A DNA stretch of 64,000 nucleotides from Mya arenaria (Eukaryota; Mollusca; Bivalvia; Myida; Myidae): the NCBI RefSeq assembly GCF_026914265.1, contig NC_069123.1, positions 35,797,178-35,861,177 of the forward strand, given 5' to 3'. The notes beneath the pieces are model-generated. The model worked only from the letters and a program-made list of their open reading frames with translations. It made no database searches and had not been told where the DNA came from. The position numbers were made by a program, and so were the translations under genes. The first letter of the stretch is position 1, and the number at the start of each line of letters is the position of its first letter. Shown piece after piece: positions 12,963 to 25,365 of this stretch.

Positions 12963-15900
12963 ATGGATGTTACTGTTTTTCATAATGAAGTTTTTGCTTT
13001 GCTTGTAATACAAATATTGCCGTTTGTTACAAGTAACAGGACTTTTTTATATAAATGTTACATATTGATAACATGTTGTTGGGTACTAAGAGAAACGCTA
13101 ACACCGTGGTTTCCACTACTATACTAGTATATGAACTAACAACAATAAATGATTTGATGCGAAGTACACACTAGCAAACTTTGTCTTTTTAGTGGTCCAC
13201 AGTTTCTTGTGTTAACTCGCAACGAAGACTGTTTATATATATATTGCTCTACCTTGTTCAAATTATTAAAGGCTGACTGGTGATTCACTGAAAGAAATGA
13301 ATTGGAAAACTTGTGAAATACTGCCTTATCATTAAACTAATGAACATGTTGACCACTAATGACAACATGTACATTAATGCTCTATAGCAGTTATATAGGC
13401 AAAAGCTTCAAAATGCTTATTACATATAATTAAAACGTTGGAGCATCTGTACGTTTTAAACAGTTCTTTCCAAACTATTATCGCTGAATATTTTGGCGCT
13501 GGTTGAAAGAATGCATAGAATATTTATTTGGTTTGTTATTGTGATTTTCTGTGACAAACTATACTTACGTGCTTACAATGTAGCATGATAATACAAAAAT
13601 AGATCTCTAAGTGCTATTATTTCCTTCGAAGTAACAACTGTTTTACAGTTATTTTGTGAATTTAAAATATAAAAGAACCGTTAATATGCGCCAGGTGTAG
13701 GCTGCATTTTTTCAGAGCTCCTGAATATTAGTAGGTTTGAGTGATTTATACCTGGACTTATATTCTGAAAGTTGGACATATTGGATATTATTTTATTGTG
13801 ATTGCAGTGGTGTAAAATTCAACTGGATTTTGTAAATGATTTAAGAGTAATTTGGATTTTAAACAAACATTTTGAGACATATTTTGAAAAGCCTTTCATG
13901 ACCTGCAGCAATTATGTGTTTTGCTGAGCGAAAATCATCACGGTTGGTGTATACAAGAGCAGAGCTGTACAGTATTGGACAATTATCAGGTGCACAAAGG
14001 ATGCTTAATCCTATGACTTACAAATCATTGAAGCAAATTGGCTTAGCACAATACAGAGGGACTAGAGGTGGTAGTTATCAGATGAGGCGACCATGGGACA
14101 CTAACAACGGTGTAAATAGCAACAATTTAAAGTTACTGCCCCAACAAATTACAAGTATTGTTGGGTCTAAATATTGGGACTAAGTCAATTAAAATATGTG
14201 AGCACTATGGGGGAAACATAATACGTATTCAGCCCGACAACTGCACACAAACAGCAGGGAAGAAAAACATAAGAGTTTGCTCCGTAAATACTCGATCAGT
14301 TAAAAATAAAACATTATCAATATGTGATTTTATCCTTACAAAGGACTTTGACATTTGTGCCATAACCGAAACTTGGCTCGGTAGCTCTGAAGATAAGTCA
14401 TGCACCAGTGAACTACTACCAGAGGGTTACAAAACGAAGCATGTCCCTCGTAGAGGTAGGCGAGGCGGAGGCGTAGCCATCATTTACAAAGCTTCCATAC
14501 ACATCAACATTATTGCATCAAGCAAAGACCATGATTTTTCTCAGGTTGAGTTCATGGATTGCAATGTGGTTATAGGCAAACATTCAATACGGCTTGCTGT
14601 TATTTACAGACCACCCCCATCAAGAGAAAATGGCCTGAACGCAAACACGTTTTTAGAGCAAGAATGGCCCCTTTTCTTATCGAAATATGCTACAGAAGGC
14701 AACTCTTCAGTAATTGTAGGAGACCTCAACTTTCATCTCGACCAACCTACAAATAGTGACACCAAAAAGTTTAATAGCAATTTAGATGCTTTTGGCATGC
14801 ATCAACATGTTGCAGAACCAACCCATGTTGCTGGACATACACTGGATGTAGTGATAACCAGAGATAATAACAATGCCATTTCAAATGTTGAAGTCATAGT
14901 TCCTGGTCTGTCAGATTCCAACGGAAGGATCTCACGTGACCACTTCGCAGTTACATTTCATGTGGAAGCTTCCAAGCCACCCCCAATTCGTAAAGCTGTG
15001 TCTTACCGAAAGTTGCGTTCGATTGACATTAATTCATTTAGAGACGATATTAGGAAAACAGATTTTTTTAACGCTCGAGGAATATCTTCAAATATTGATG
15101 ACTTCATTGAAGAATACTCAAATGAACTGACGTTAATTTTGGACAAGCACGCTCCATTGACAACCAAAACTATCACGTTAAGACCTTCATGTCCATGGTA
15201 TTCTGAGCAGCTTCATGATGCAAAACATCAGAAACGCAAATTAGAACGAAAATGGCGTGAGAGTAAACTTTCAATTGATCATGACATTTATAGATCACAA
15301 TGCGCTGTGGTAAATAGGATGCTGAAACAAGCCCGTGTTGACTTTTACACAAGCAAAATTGAATCTTGTGGGAGTGACCAGAAAAGTCTGCATAGAATAA
15401 CTAAAACTCTTCTTGGAAACACAAATGAGGTAATTTTACCATAGCATTCGTCTCCAAAACAGCTTGCTCAGAATTTCAGCGACTTCTTTATTGGGAAGAT
15501 CGAAAATATCAGAGACAATATAACCTCACAAATCACTGGACAGAAATAATGTAACTATTCTAGTAATGTTAGATCTGTCGGCTGCTTTCGATACAATTGA
15601 CCACGAGACGCTTCTTACTCGCTTAGAACATCACTTCGGTATCACAGGGACACCACTTACATGGATGAGGTCCTACCTCAGTGATCGCTTTCAAACAGTA
15701 GCCATTAATGGTGAACTCTCGGACCCAGTGCTGATGAAGTACAGCGTACCCCAAGGGTCTGTTCTTGGCCCCAAAAACTATACAATGTACACAAAGCCTG
15801 TTGGAGCTATTTGTAGAAACCATGAATTGGACAACCATTTCTATGCGGATGATTCGCAATTATACTTATCGTTCAAACCATTAAACACAATTTCAATTGA

Positions 15901-18900
15901 AGAATCTGTCAATCGCATTAAACTCTGTCTGAATGACATAGTGAAATGGATGAACAACAACATGTTAAAGCTAAATGCGGACAAAACAGAATTAATCCTA
16001 TTCTCATCTGAGCACAACTCAAAAACAGTTTCAAATGTCTCCGTCACCGTTGATGGCTCTGTAGTCAAACAATCACCAAGTGTTAGGAATCTGGGCGCTT
16101 ATCTTGACTCAAACATGAAGCTGGATCAACACGTCAATAGTGTTTGTAAAAATTCTTACGCACAATTGCGACACATTGGCCATATAAGACCTTATCTAAC
16201 ACTGAACGCAACCAAATCTTTGGTAAACTCTCTTGTTACATCTCGCATAGACTACTGCAATGCTCTCCTGTACGGTGTTCCAAAGCAGATATTAAACAAA
16301 CTACAAACTGTTCAAAATACGGCAGCTAGAATTGTTACGAGGACAGCAAGGTACGACCATATAACCCCCGTGCTACAGGAACTACATTGGCTCCCTGTGC
16401 AATGCAGAGTAGAGTACAAAATTCTAACACACACATTTAAAGCGCTCCATGACCAATCGCCTGCGTACATTGTGGACATGTGAGAAATATACAGAGCATC
16501 CAGAAATCTGAGGTCGAAAAATAAGTCACTGACGTTAGTTGTGCCTAAATGTCGGACGGCGTGTTATGGTGACAGAAGTTTCCAGTCAGCATCAGCTAAG
16601 TTATGGAATGCCCTCCCATCTGACATCAGAGACTGTAACACCTTGCAAAGTTTTAAAAAGGCTCTGAAAACCCACTATTTTATACAGTATTATGGACGAT
16701 AAGTGTTTTATTATTTTATTTCCGAGTGCATGGATCTATCCGGGATTTAACAGCTTGTTGTTACTTTATCTTTAAATTTTATTGGTTTTCACTAACTCTG
16801 AAATTATTATTCTATTATTTTATAGTTATTTCAAACATTTTATATTATATTAATTTTGTACATATGTACTATGCATAAACACTTTGTTTTAATAGACTAG
16901 CGTTAATATTGTTATAAGCATTTTAGTTTGTCTATTGTTTTATATTACATTGTAAAGCACTTTTGAACATACTTTATGTATGAAAAGAGTGCTATAGAAA
17001 TGTGGTATATAATAATATAATAGTAATAACTCAGCTATAGTGCATCTTCTTTACAGGTGAACATTATTTTTCATCAAACGATTCAACAATTTGGGGGAAA
17101 AGCAACTGCACACTGGCCTTTCCAGATCTTACATACACGGATGAAGATATTAATGTCGTGAACGATAATATGTCTGCATTATCCTTGCCATCAGAGGGTG
17201 CATGGATAGGGCTTTACAAAGCTCTATTGAGTTTTGCATATGTTGGTACGTGTATTTGTATTTGTGATTAAAGTTACCTGTTCATTGCGATTATTTGTTG
17301 TTGTTTTTTTCAAATTTAGTGGCTTGAGCTGAGCGATGTTACCTAATGTAAATGAATGTCATGAATTTGTATTTGGTCGTTAGGTCACTGGTTTGAACAA
17401 ATACAACTATGGTGCATTTGTAATCAGTGCACAGCATTTCAATTTTCATTCTTGTCTCTGTCCAATTAGTATTAATACTTATGTTTGCGCTAACTTGTTA
17501 ATATTCATTTAAGCATATCTGTTTGTTTTGCTTTGCTCTTAAGGTTGCAATACATTAGATGACACCGATGTGCTGCTGGTTAGGATTTTGAGCGACTGTA
17601 GATGGCAAAGTGGATGTGACATGTTTGGAGTGCGAAAAACGGACACTGATGTAATTTTTATTAACAACAAATAGAATTTACACAAACCAACAAGCCAAAA
17701 CCTACATGCACTATACTGTATTTAATAAGTCAACCGAGCAGGAATAACACACAACTCACGCACATTTTCCATAAAACCGTATCATTTATTACGTGTTGTG
17801 ATAATGAAGTTATTAAATGAATCGTTTGCAAAAAACGCGTGGTTGGTAGTTTTTGCATGGCATTCTAATACAAAATGATATTCGTCTTCAAAGAAGCCAC
17901 ACGAGAAACATTTTCTCTGTTCAATGCGAATAGGACTGGTTCTCTCCCATATACAACTTGAAATGTTAAGTATATATGCAGATAGATACATCCAACCACG
18001 ATGACCTTAATCGAAACTTACCATGCTATTAACAGATTCAGTCGCTGTGGAAAAGGTGCATAAGTGACATAAAGAATAACTTAAAAAAGGAAAATCCCAA
18101 CATAAAACATACAAATAATAATTTAAATTATTTAAGGGATTAAGTTTGAATTTTTATCTTCTTGGGTCGTTCCTGTTGCTTTCATTGTTTTACAAAATCT
18201 CTCATAAATTATTCTATGGGACATTTCAAATCGCTTTCGTATTATTCCCGAAATTAAATAGTGCGTAGCCAGAGGGCTGGTGTTCAGCATTCAAGTGTCA
18301 TATTTTTTTAGTTTCGTTTCGTTTCATAATTATACATTCAACCTTTTTAAAGAGTTTAACAAAAAACGATACCATTACTTACTGGTGAATTCAAATCATC
18401 CGTCAAGCTGCCGAACAGTTAGCTATCTAAAAGTAGAGTAATCATTTTCTCATGCTTTACTCTCTTCAAAATATTTCAACAATCTCTGACAATGTAGCTT
18501 TGTTCAATAATAAACATTCAAACGAATACAATACAATAGCATTGACATTTAATCATGTTATATAATTGAGATTTCATGCACGTGTCAAACTGAAAGTCAT
18601 CATTTCTTGTTGAAACTTCCAAAATTGCTCAATTAGAAGTCAATACACTGAAAAAAGACGCCATTTGTACACTGGGTAGGTCGTTAAACGTTTAAATTTC
18701 CGAGGCTAATACAAAGGCATTATTTAAACAGGGATAATATTTAGGGCATGATATAATGCTGGAAAAAGCAAACATATTACTACCGGCAAAATTGCTCGTT
18801 TTAAGAAAATATTTGATAGTTAATCATATTAATTACTTTTTTCCTTTTAACCAACGATATACAGCACTTTACTTCGCAGCACCAATATATATGTACATGT

Positions 18901-21900
18901 CAACAACTAAGAATCAGATGTCATTCTGTGAGTAAAAGCTGCACTCTCACAGATCGAACGTTTGGTCAACTTTTTATTTTTTGTCTTGGAACGAGCCATT
19001 TTTTGCGAAAATCCATGGAAAACAGTTAAATATCCATTATATGTGTTGTGTGTCTTACGTTCACTAAAAAGATGCTTTCTACAATGAACAACATGCTTTA
19101 ACTTTTCACAGCACTTTGTCGTTACACGTTTATTTTATGTTAATGATATATTTTGCTTTTCTGTTTGAAAGAACGTAGAGTGCAAGTGTTTCCAATCGTC
19201 TGTTACCAATGAAACAGGATGTACTTCTATATGTGGATCAGCAGAAAAATATCCGTGTGGATCTTTTGGAAACAGCTATTTTTCAATATACACTATCGAA
19301 AACGGTTTGTACCACTTTCATTTAGAAAACAACAATTAATGACTTGTGTATTTAGGTAAGCTTAGCTTGCTTGTGTGTGGTTTATCTTTAAGTTCCTGTT
19401 CTTTCTCCATATTCAACAGCTATTTTTCAATATACACTATCGAAAACGGATTGTACATTCTATATTTAGAATAAAATAACTAATTTAATTATGTTAGTTG
19501 CTCGTGTGTGGTTTATCTTTAAGTTCCCGTTTTATTTCCTTATTTATGGCTAGATTAAGTACATCATAAACAGTTTCATCTAGTTGTAACGTACATACTA
19601 GTAGTATTCATTACCATGTTTTATTTCCTTTCAGTTTCGAGTTGTTCTTTTGGTTGTAATATTGTTACCAAGGGATGTTTAGGCGTTCGTTTTGATCGTG
19701 TGAATAAGGTCAGATGGTGGTTGTGCAACAGGCCATTGAACACTTCAATTCTGTGTAGCAAACAACCGTATAATGGTAGGTGAAATCAATCAAAATACAT
19801 CATACTGACTAAACTCTCCGCTCTTGTTAAAGGTTATGTTAAATGTCATTTTAGACATAGCCAATTGTAACAGTGATATTTTATAATTATATTTTAATAG
19901 CCGTTCTCAAATCATGATTATAATTACGTAGTCAATAATAATTATTGTTGCAGTAAATATTCACTATCGTCCGTGTTAAACAAATCTAAATTAAAATAAT
20001 ACATATTATTAATACTGCTAGAGTTAGTGTATATACGAGTGTACGTTGATGTAGTGTCAGAACATATACTCATAAACACAACTCCAATGTAGTCAGTAGG
20101 AAAGACAATAAGCGTTCATAGCCAAGAGTGTTAGATAGATTCATTTCAACCCGAGCGTATGCTTTTTTGCGAAAACGAGGTTAAGCTAGGTTCCGCTGAA
20201 AACCCTGCGCGAGGGTAGTGGCCGTGGTAGATGTTTTTTCTTCCAACTAAGCTAAACAAAATATAGTTAAAAATAGTTTTACATTGGATTTTGGTGCGTT
20301 ACGTTAGTGAAGAAAAGCTTTTTCATACGGATACTTTTCGATCCTTGCCTTTGGGCAAGAACATAGGTATCTGCCATGGCCGCTCGTGTATGATTCAACT
20401 GAATCACTGAATTAAGCAAACAAAAATGCTACACTTGACAAGAACTATGATTTTATGTACTTTTTGATATGCAAAGTAAACCTGAGCAGATACGATATCA
20501 CGTCATGTGTTAAAAAGCAAGCAGTACAATAATCTATGTTTTAAGCGGAGAACGCTTGGAAATTACGATGTCTCATAGGAGGTTGGAGGAATATAAGTAT
20601 ATTCCATGACCGCTCGTGTAAGATAGCTTAATCCCAACCTACCTCAACAATGATCATTCCAACAGTTATTCTTATGCAAAACACCATTAACGAGGGTTGG
20701 TATGAACCTTTCTTACACATGCGGCCATGATAAATGTTTTTTATCTCCCACTTTAGTTAAACAATGTATATTTAAAAAAATCGGTTTTCGCTGGAATTCT
20801 TATCGACGTAGTGGAATCGTATTTACTTTACCCGTGGGCAAGATAAGGATTTCCAGCATGGCCTAATGTTTGGATCTTCTTATCTTGATAGGGAGATATA
20901 TTTAGTCAATGTCGTAAATCTGATAAAAAGCTACCTATCTCAACATGGATCAATCGAACAGTTTGCCAAGTAAAACAAGCACAATATTATTTTTTTTCTA
21001 GAACTTGATGGACGGATTGAGGCGAACGGAAGAAGTAAAACATGGGTAAATACTGGACAGGAGTGTTTCGAAAAAGGTCTGTTTCCAACTCTTTTTCGAC
21101 ATATCCAGTCAACAAACTTTAATGAAACAGGACCGTTCTGGACAAGCGTTATCAGGATGGACTCTCTGCTCCGTGTTGATGGTATAATGCCTTAAGTGAA
21201 GTTTACAAATCAAAGTAAACTGCATACGGGCTATTACCGAATTGTTGTATAATTGTATAAAAAACTACTCAGTAATGCAAGTCATTTTGCCTTACCTTCC
21301 AATCTATTGACAAACTTTGCAATTCATTATATTGACCCGAATTTTCATTTCTTTGGTTGTTGGTTATCCTTAATGGAAGCATTCAATAAATGACAAATGA
21401 AACATGTATAATACTTACAGATAACTTTGGTACTTCAAACCCGAAGCAGTACGCCTATGTAAAAGGTGTTAATGGTGAACTTAAAGTCGAATTTGACGGT
21501 GACTTGACCAAACAAGGGAAAACTCTATACCGGGGTATGTTAGAGTTTTGTTATGAATGTATTATTATATCTAATACGAATTTAATGAACGTAATGAAAG
21601 TTGCATTTAACATCGTGTTTAACTTGTAAGTGTGTATCTTTCACGGATAATCCGTCTGAGTTTTGTCTCGTTAGTGGTTATCCTCGTTTTGTTGTTATCA
21701 GGTACGTTAAAATAGGACCATGATTAACAGCTCATATTCCTTGCAAGAACCTTTGATTGGGTTTTTCAGTGTTATTATAGTTAACCGTATTTTACCAACT
21801 AAATTCATGTACCGAATATAAATAAATCAAGAACAAATAGTAAGAAAACTACAGAGACAAGCCTGCATTTAACAGTACCATTAATGACATGATCCTATTT

Positions 21901-24900
21901 TAAAAACACAAATCCCTACAATGCGAATGAATTTTCTTACGTATCATCAGTTAATCAATTGTCCCTTTAAAATGTGGTAATTTATAAAGTATCTTTTATG
22001 TGATTGACATAGTATCATTTATTTAACAATGGAACACTGGGTTCTACAGGTTGTGGAGTTACAACAACAATGCAAACTACTGCGTCAAAATATACTACCA
22101 CACAGGCATCCGGAGACCAAACTACACATGTATATAGAACTCATACAACAGCAACAGGAGGATGGACGCCATATGACGTGGCAATAGCAGGCGTTTTAAC
22201 ATCCCCGTTGAGTTCAGCTTCATCTGAGAAAGGTATGTTGAGTTAAAAGTTATTTATTTTACAACGATTGTAATATAGACATGGTGTACATGCCATTTAT
22301 TTAAAACGCCATATGTTAACATAATTAACGGACGCGCATTGTTGCCAATTCACGACAAATCGACGCAAGTATATCGAAATCGACTTTGTATCTTGAAATT
22401 TAGTCAAAAGAAGAGATTTTTCATTGGGTATTCTAAGACGCGTTTTTATGGCAATTGAAATACATCCTTAAATAAAGCGACAATATATTGTGTTGAAAAA
22501 TATATTGTATATATTAATAAAGCTTTAAATACTGAAGCGTTATATGTACTTGTTTATGTTTGTTTAACTGATAGAACAAATGTTAATTCAAAATTTATAA
22601 ATTCAGCTGAAGGGAGTACGTTATCTTTAATGTCATTGGCTTTCAAAAGTTGTTTTACTACATTTTTGCCCTCATAAGGGTGTAAAAAATATAAATAAAG
22701 TCAAATGCAAATATGTAAAAAATTCAATCAGACATAATAATGGAACTTTAAGAGAAAAAAGATATAGTGGGTATTTTGCGTTATTATCAGTTTTACATAA
22801 TTGCACCGGGGTTAAAATGGCACATGATGGCAAATCGTGTTAATATATAAACGCAGCGTTGATAAGTAATTTTAATTTGGGAGTCAACAAGTCTTGATCT
22901 CGAGTAAGTATCTAAAGTTCAAATTTCGCTATTGTTAGTCGAAATTTCTCGTTAAATAGTCGATCCTCAAAGACAAAGTAATTAAGTCGGTATTTTGCCA
23001 TAGTCAGTCGAAAATTCGAGGTAATAAGTCGAAAAATCGAGTTAGTATAAAGAGTTAGTCGAAATTTTCCAGATACTAAATCGAAATTCTAAATACTTAG
23101 TCACGATTTATACATTCCTGTGTCTCATTATAATTCTTAAATAGGCACTAACGCGCTTTCGTAGAATCGAAGATACGTATAGCCGGACAATATCGATTTT
23201 CTTTTTTCTTCTAATTGCTTTTGCCCCAGGTATACGATGCGGAAAAGGCTAAAGCGAGATGAATACATATTAGGTGTACATATGCGCAACTTCCTAGTAT
23301 ATAAATCGTAAATGCGTGTCAAATATGTGACGTTTTGCTATTTCGTATTGTTTTAATCAAAGAATTGCTCCTAATGAGCTTTTGTGTACACATATTTAAG
23401 GCTATTGCGGTCATCTTGTGGTTGACTTTGTAGCATATGTCTGTTTGGGAAATAATAACAACTAAATACAGAATCAATAAACATCCTGGTTACACGACGA
23501 AAACTTACGTTGTATGAGCTTCATGATACAACGTGTTATTCAATAGTTGCATTTACGATATACGTTTAAGATGCATATAAAAGAGAAGAGGTCTCATTAT
23601 TGAATTATGTTTCTAAACGTTTAAAGGAATACACTGGTCAAACAAGAGATTTTTATATAAGTTAATATATGTATTATGTTATTTTGTTATCGATAGATAC
23701 ATACGAACATTCATTTATTAGTGTTTGAATTAATCTAGTAGTACATCAGCCTCCAATCACAGTGATAACTGCTGGTGTTTCATATGAAGTTCTCCTTTGC
23801 TCAATTGATATTCCTTATAGAGTTTGTATTTAGGACTGAGTATATAAACAAATCAGACGAAACAATTGGGAATTAAAAGGGGGTATTTCCTTCTACATGA
23901 CAATTCCCTAGCCGATGAAAGTACGGTGGTGATGTCCTGACTGGACAAAAAAGATAATGTAACGATTATTACATGAATAAGCAAATACAAACTAAAACTG
24001 TGATACTTTGAAGTATCATTTTTCAGTGCCTTAAAAGTATATAAATGGAAGACTAATCTAAACAGGTGAAACAACAAGGCGAGTGTATCAATTTTTTGGA
24101 TTATGATATTTTATATATAAATACATTGTTCGATGGACTTTTTTTTAATTTTTAAACCTAGCGTACTTTTTTATTTTTTTTCAATAAAAAGCGTATGAGG
24201 ACCTTTCACCAAATAATATAGAAATTTGAGGTTGCATTTTTGTTAAACCGTAAAAGAAATTATGAATATATACTATTTATATAGCACATGCTATTATGCC
24301 TGCGAATCAATTCAAAGTTATAAGAGTTAAGAGTTTCTTGATAGTTCAATGCAAACACATAATGTATGAATCCTCAATTTTGATAAAAAGTTACCAATTC
24401 ATTGAACTTGGTTTGCTTATATTTTAGCTTCCAGACACATTCCTATCGCGGGGATATCTGCTGGTGTATCAATTATTCTTCTGATAGTAATTGCCGTTGT
24501 TATTCTTATCTGCAAAAGGTGAGGTTTGATTACTTGATAATAATTGTTCTTGATATAAGAGTTTCTTGCATGGCGAAGCCGGGTTGCAGCGTGCCCGGTG
24601 TCCCATAAGACGTAGTCGAAGGACATTATAAACACGATGAACACCAAATATGGACTTAAATTTCACAATTAAATTTGATAAAATTGAAATCGTAGCAAGA
24701 AGAACAACGCTCTGTTATAAAATTAAAAGCGTTCCAAATTCAAGCAAATATAAACTTACCGTTGCGTTTTTTTTCTGATATCAACGCTGAATAAATATCG
24801 CCACCCTACCAGTCTACACTTGTTATCGATAACTGATATACTTTAGTCTTGACGGTTTAAGCGTTTGCCTCACTTTACTTCTTCAATAACTATTCTGTTT

Positions 24901-25365
24901 CGATAGTTTGTTATTATATAGTTAATACTGCATCCCTGCAATAGTTGTTTAAAGGTATACCGTAAGGTTTTTTGTATACCATATACCATTTTGACAACAG
25001 CACGTACCGTTTTCATATACAGTAGACAATTCATACAATGAACATAGCTTTAAAAATATCAAATAAAGTGCAATCACCCATGAAAATGGTATTTCAGTAT
25101 TTTCTACTTAATACATTCACTCCCACTTATATTCAATTTGTATCTCTTATGTTTTAGAAACAGGCTATGCAGTCTTTCTGAAGGACGAAAATCATATACA
25201 CAAAGAGAAAGGGGTGATGGTGAACATATATACTGCAATAAAACTTTAACAAATAATGAAGTCAACCTGTATCAATGCCTACAACACGACCAGACAAGTC
25301 AGGAGTATATGGAACTCAGCACGGTGCAAAAAAACCTTCCAACTGTTTCTACAGCAGAATATTGA
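12963..25365 (+). CDS. Gene B: WSC-domain transmembrane receptor with ITAM tail (471 aa)
   Basis: Ten exons, all in compatible phase: 12,963-13,032; 17,057-17,245; 17,544-17,650; 19,172-19,304; 19,635-19,775; 21,002-21,181; 21,421-21,534; 22,050-22,232; 24,428-24,518; 25,158-25,365. They total 1,416 nt including the stop. Order: signal peptide (about 1-23); module ending GAWIGLYK (24-86); WSC domain with eight cysteines (about 84-166; GCN, DC, GC, EC, KC, GC, MC or IC, PCG pattern); Cys/Trp module (VRWWLC); lectin-like module ending FWTSVIRM; Cys module; Thr-rich stalk; transmembrane helix; tail with YQCL-x8-YMEL (Tyr 441 and 453). Likely a plasma-membrane receptor with an intrinsic activating motif; the ligand is unknown, and WSC and lectin-like modules hint at glycans. 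Odd points: a LINE fills intron 1; the exon 1 donor is GTAACA; the candidate TATA is altered; one cysteine has moved across the exon 7/8 boundary; intron 8 contains a relic transmembrane exon. Confidence 0.75.
13914..14183 (+). pseudogene. LINE N-terminal frame fragment (89 codons)
   Basis: It contains YTRAELYSIG and RGTRGG, a pattern I associate with the leader of CR1/L2-like open frames just before the endonuclease. The adjoining endonuclease frame overlaps it in another phase, so a frameshift separates the two. It is part of the defective element in intron 1 of gene B and not a host gene. Confidence 0.5.
14158..15444 (+). CDS. LINE apurinic-type endonuclease region
   Basis: An open frame of 428 codons. 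Motifs of the AP-like endonuclease of non-LTR elements follow in order: CSVNTRSVKNK, DICAITETWLG (catalytic Glu), RRGGGVAIIYK, VIYRPPPSRENG, VGDLNFHLD (Asp/Asn catalytic pair), HTLDVVIT and SRDHFAVTF (terminal SDH/RDH His). The linker that follows, with PSCPWYSEQL and a basic helix, normally leads into the reverse transcriptase but here stops at a TAG. The frame is intact, but the element around it is not. Confidence 0.8.
   Translation: MLGLNIGTKSIKICEHYGGNIIRIQPDNCTQTAGKKNIRVCSVNTRSVKNKTLSICDFILTKDFDICAITETWLGSSEDKSCTSELLPEGYKTKHVPRRGRRGGGVAIIYKASIHINIIASSKDHDFSQVEFMDCNVVIGKHSIRLAVIYRPPPSRENGLNANTFLEQEWPLFLSKYATEGNSSVIVGDLNFHLDQPTNSDTKKFNSNLDAFGMHQHVAEPTHVAGHTLDVVITRDNNNAISNVEVIVPGLSDSNGRISRDHFAVTFHVEASKPPPIRKAVSYRKLRSIDINSFRDDIRKTDFFNARGISSNIDDFIEEYSNELTLILDKHAPLTTKTITLRPSCPWYSEQLHDAKHQKRKLERKWRESKLSIDHDIYRSQCAVVNRMLKQARVDFYTSKIESCGSDQKSLHRITKTLLGNTNEVILP
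15566..16702 (+). pseudogene. LINE reverse transcriptase, N-terminally deleted
   Basis: The frame starts at the palm motif LDLSAAFDTIDHETLL, followed by VPQGSVLGP and the catalytic YADDSQLYLSF (15,841 on). Thumb sequence with VRNLGAYLDSNM and SRIDYCNALLYG follows. The frame closes at 16,481-16,483 (TGA), after which homologous C-terminal sequence (ALPSDIRDCNTLQSFKKAL) continues in the same phase. The fingers region expected upstream (motifs 0-2) is missing. Confidence 0.8.
17782..17991 (-). pseudogene. LINE relic: RT-type zinc-binding fragment in intron 3 of gene B
   Basis: The minus-strand frame reads SPIRIEQRKCFSCGFFED followed by EYHFVLEC. This is the C-x2-C, then H, C pattern of the zinc-binding segment at the C-terminus of many molluscan LINE reverse transcriptases. 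Genes C and D carry more diverged copies at the same intron position, so the insertion predates the array's later duplications. Confidence 0.6.
18937..19040. repeat. MITE family 2, left-end fragment in intron 3 of gene B
   Basis: The segment with AAAGCTGCACTCTCACAG, then GGAACGAGCCA and ATCCATGGAAAACAGT, matches the first hundred bases of the complete copy at 54,188-54,534. The rest is missing. Confidence 0.6.
19268..19540 (+). repeat. Local tandem duplication of the end of exon 4 and start of intron 4, gene B
   Basis: The segment from ACAGCTATTTTTCAATATAC (19,270 on) through TTTATCTTTAAGTTCC is repeated from about 19,414 to 19,530. The second copy has GATTGT in place of the GTTTGT donor, so it is not a usable alternative exon end. 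C and D have a single copy. Confidence 0.75.
20126..20735. repeat. Foldback element cluster in intron 5 of gene B
   Basis: Two degenerate inverted-repeat structures lie at about 20,126-20,245 and 20,605-20,735. Each has a TAAGATAG- or GATAGATTCAT-type arm and a complementary arm ending near GCGGCCATG or GGCCGTGGTAG. Palindrome-like CTTGCCTTTGGGCAAG (20,341-20,356) lies between them. Homologous structures occupy intron 5 of genes C and D. Confidence 0.5.
23730..23800 (+). pseudogene. Relic of a D-type transmembrane exon inside intron 8 of gene B
   Basis: GTAGTACATCAGCCTCCAAT and the following bases through GGTGTTTCAT match the start of the transmembrane exon of gene D (48,817 on), including the CAG-like acceptor region, here CTAG. 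The match stops within the hydrophobic core, and sequence like intron 8 of gene A begins by about 23,800-23,820. The second half and donor are absent, so it cannot be used as an exon. Confidence 0.75.
25158..25365 (+). CDS. Gene B cytoplasmic tail exon with ITAM
   Basis: The acceptor TTTTAG precedes phase-2 sequence encoding NRLCSLSEGRKSYTQRER, a basic juxtamembrane segment, then NLYQCL-QHDQTSQE-YMEL. This is YxxL with an eight-residue spacer and a second YxxL, within the ITAM consensus (YxxL/I, 6-8, YxxL/I). The protein ends STAEY. Another tyrosine (HIYCN) lies upstream. In known ITAM proteins phosphorylated pairs recruit tandem-SH2 kinases of the Syk family; that role here is inference. Confidence 0.8.

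Larger units (their letters stand above)
13672..17026 (+). mobile_element. Non-LTR retrotransposon (CR1/L2-like, Jockey superfamily), defective, in intron 1 of gene B
   Basis: Homologous intron sequence of genes C and D resumes on either side of this block, which marks the insertion between about 13,671 and 17,027. It contains an N-terminal frame (13,914-14,183), an endonuclease region (14,158-15,444) and a partial reverse transcriptase (15,566-16,483), and ends in an AT-rich TATAATAATA tail typical of these LINEs. No clear target-site duplication. It is dead: frames are broken between the parts, the N-terminal reverse transcriptase motifs are deleted between the endonuclease and the motif LDLSAAFDTIDH, and a TGA interrupts the C-terminal region, which then continues in frame with SAKLWNALPSDIRD-like sequence to about 16,702. 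Confidence 0.85.

Noticed and set aside
15623-16068. Minus-strand frames of 75-78 codons
   Set aside because: They are antisense shadows of the LINE reverse transcriptase.
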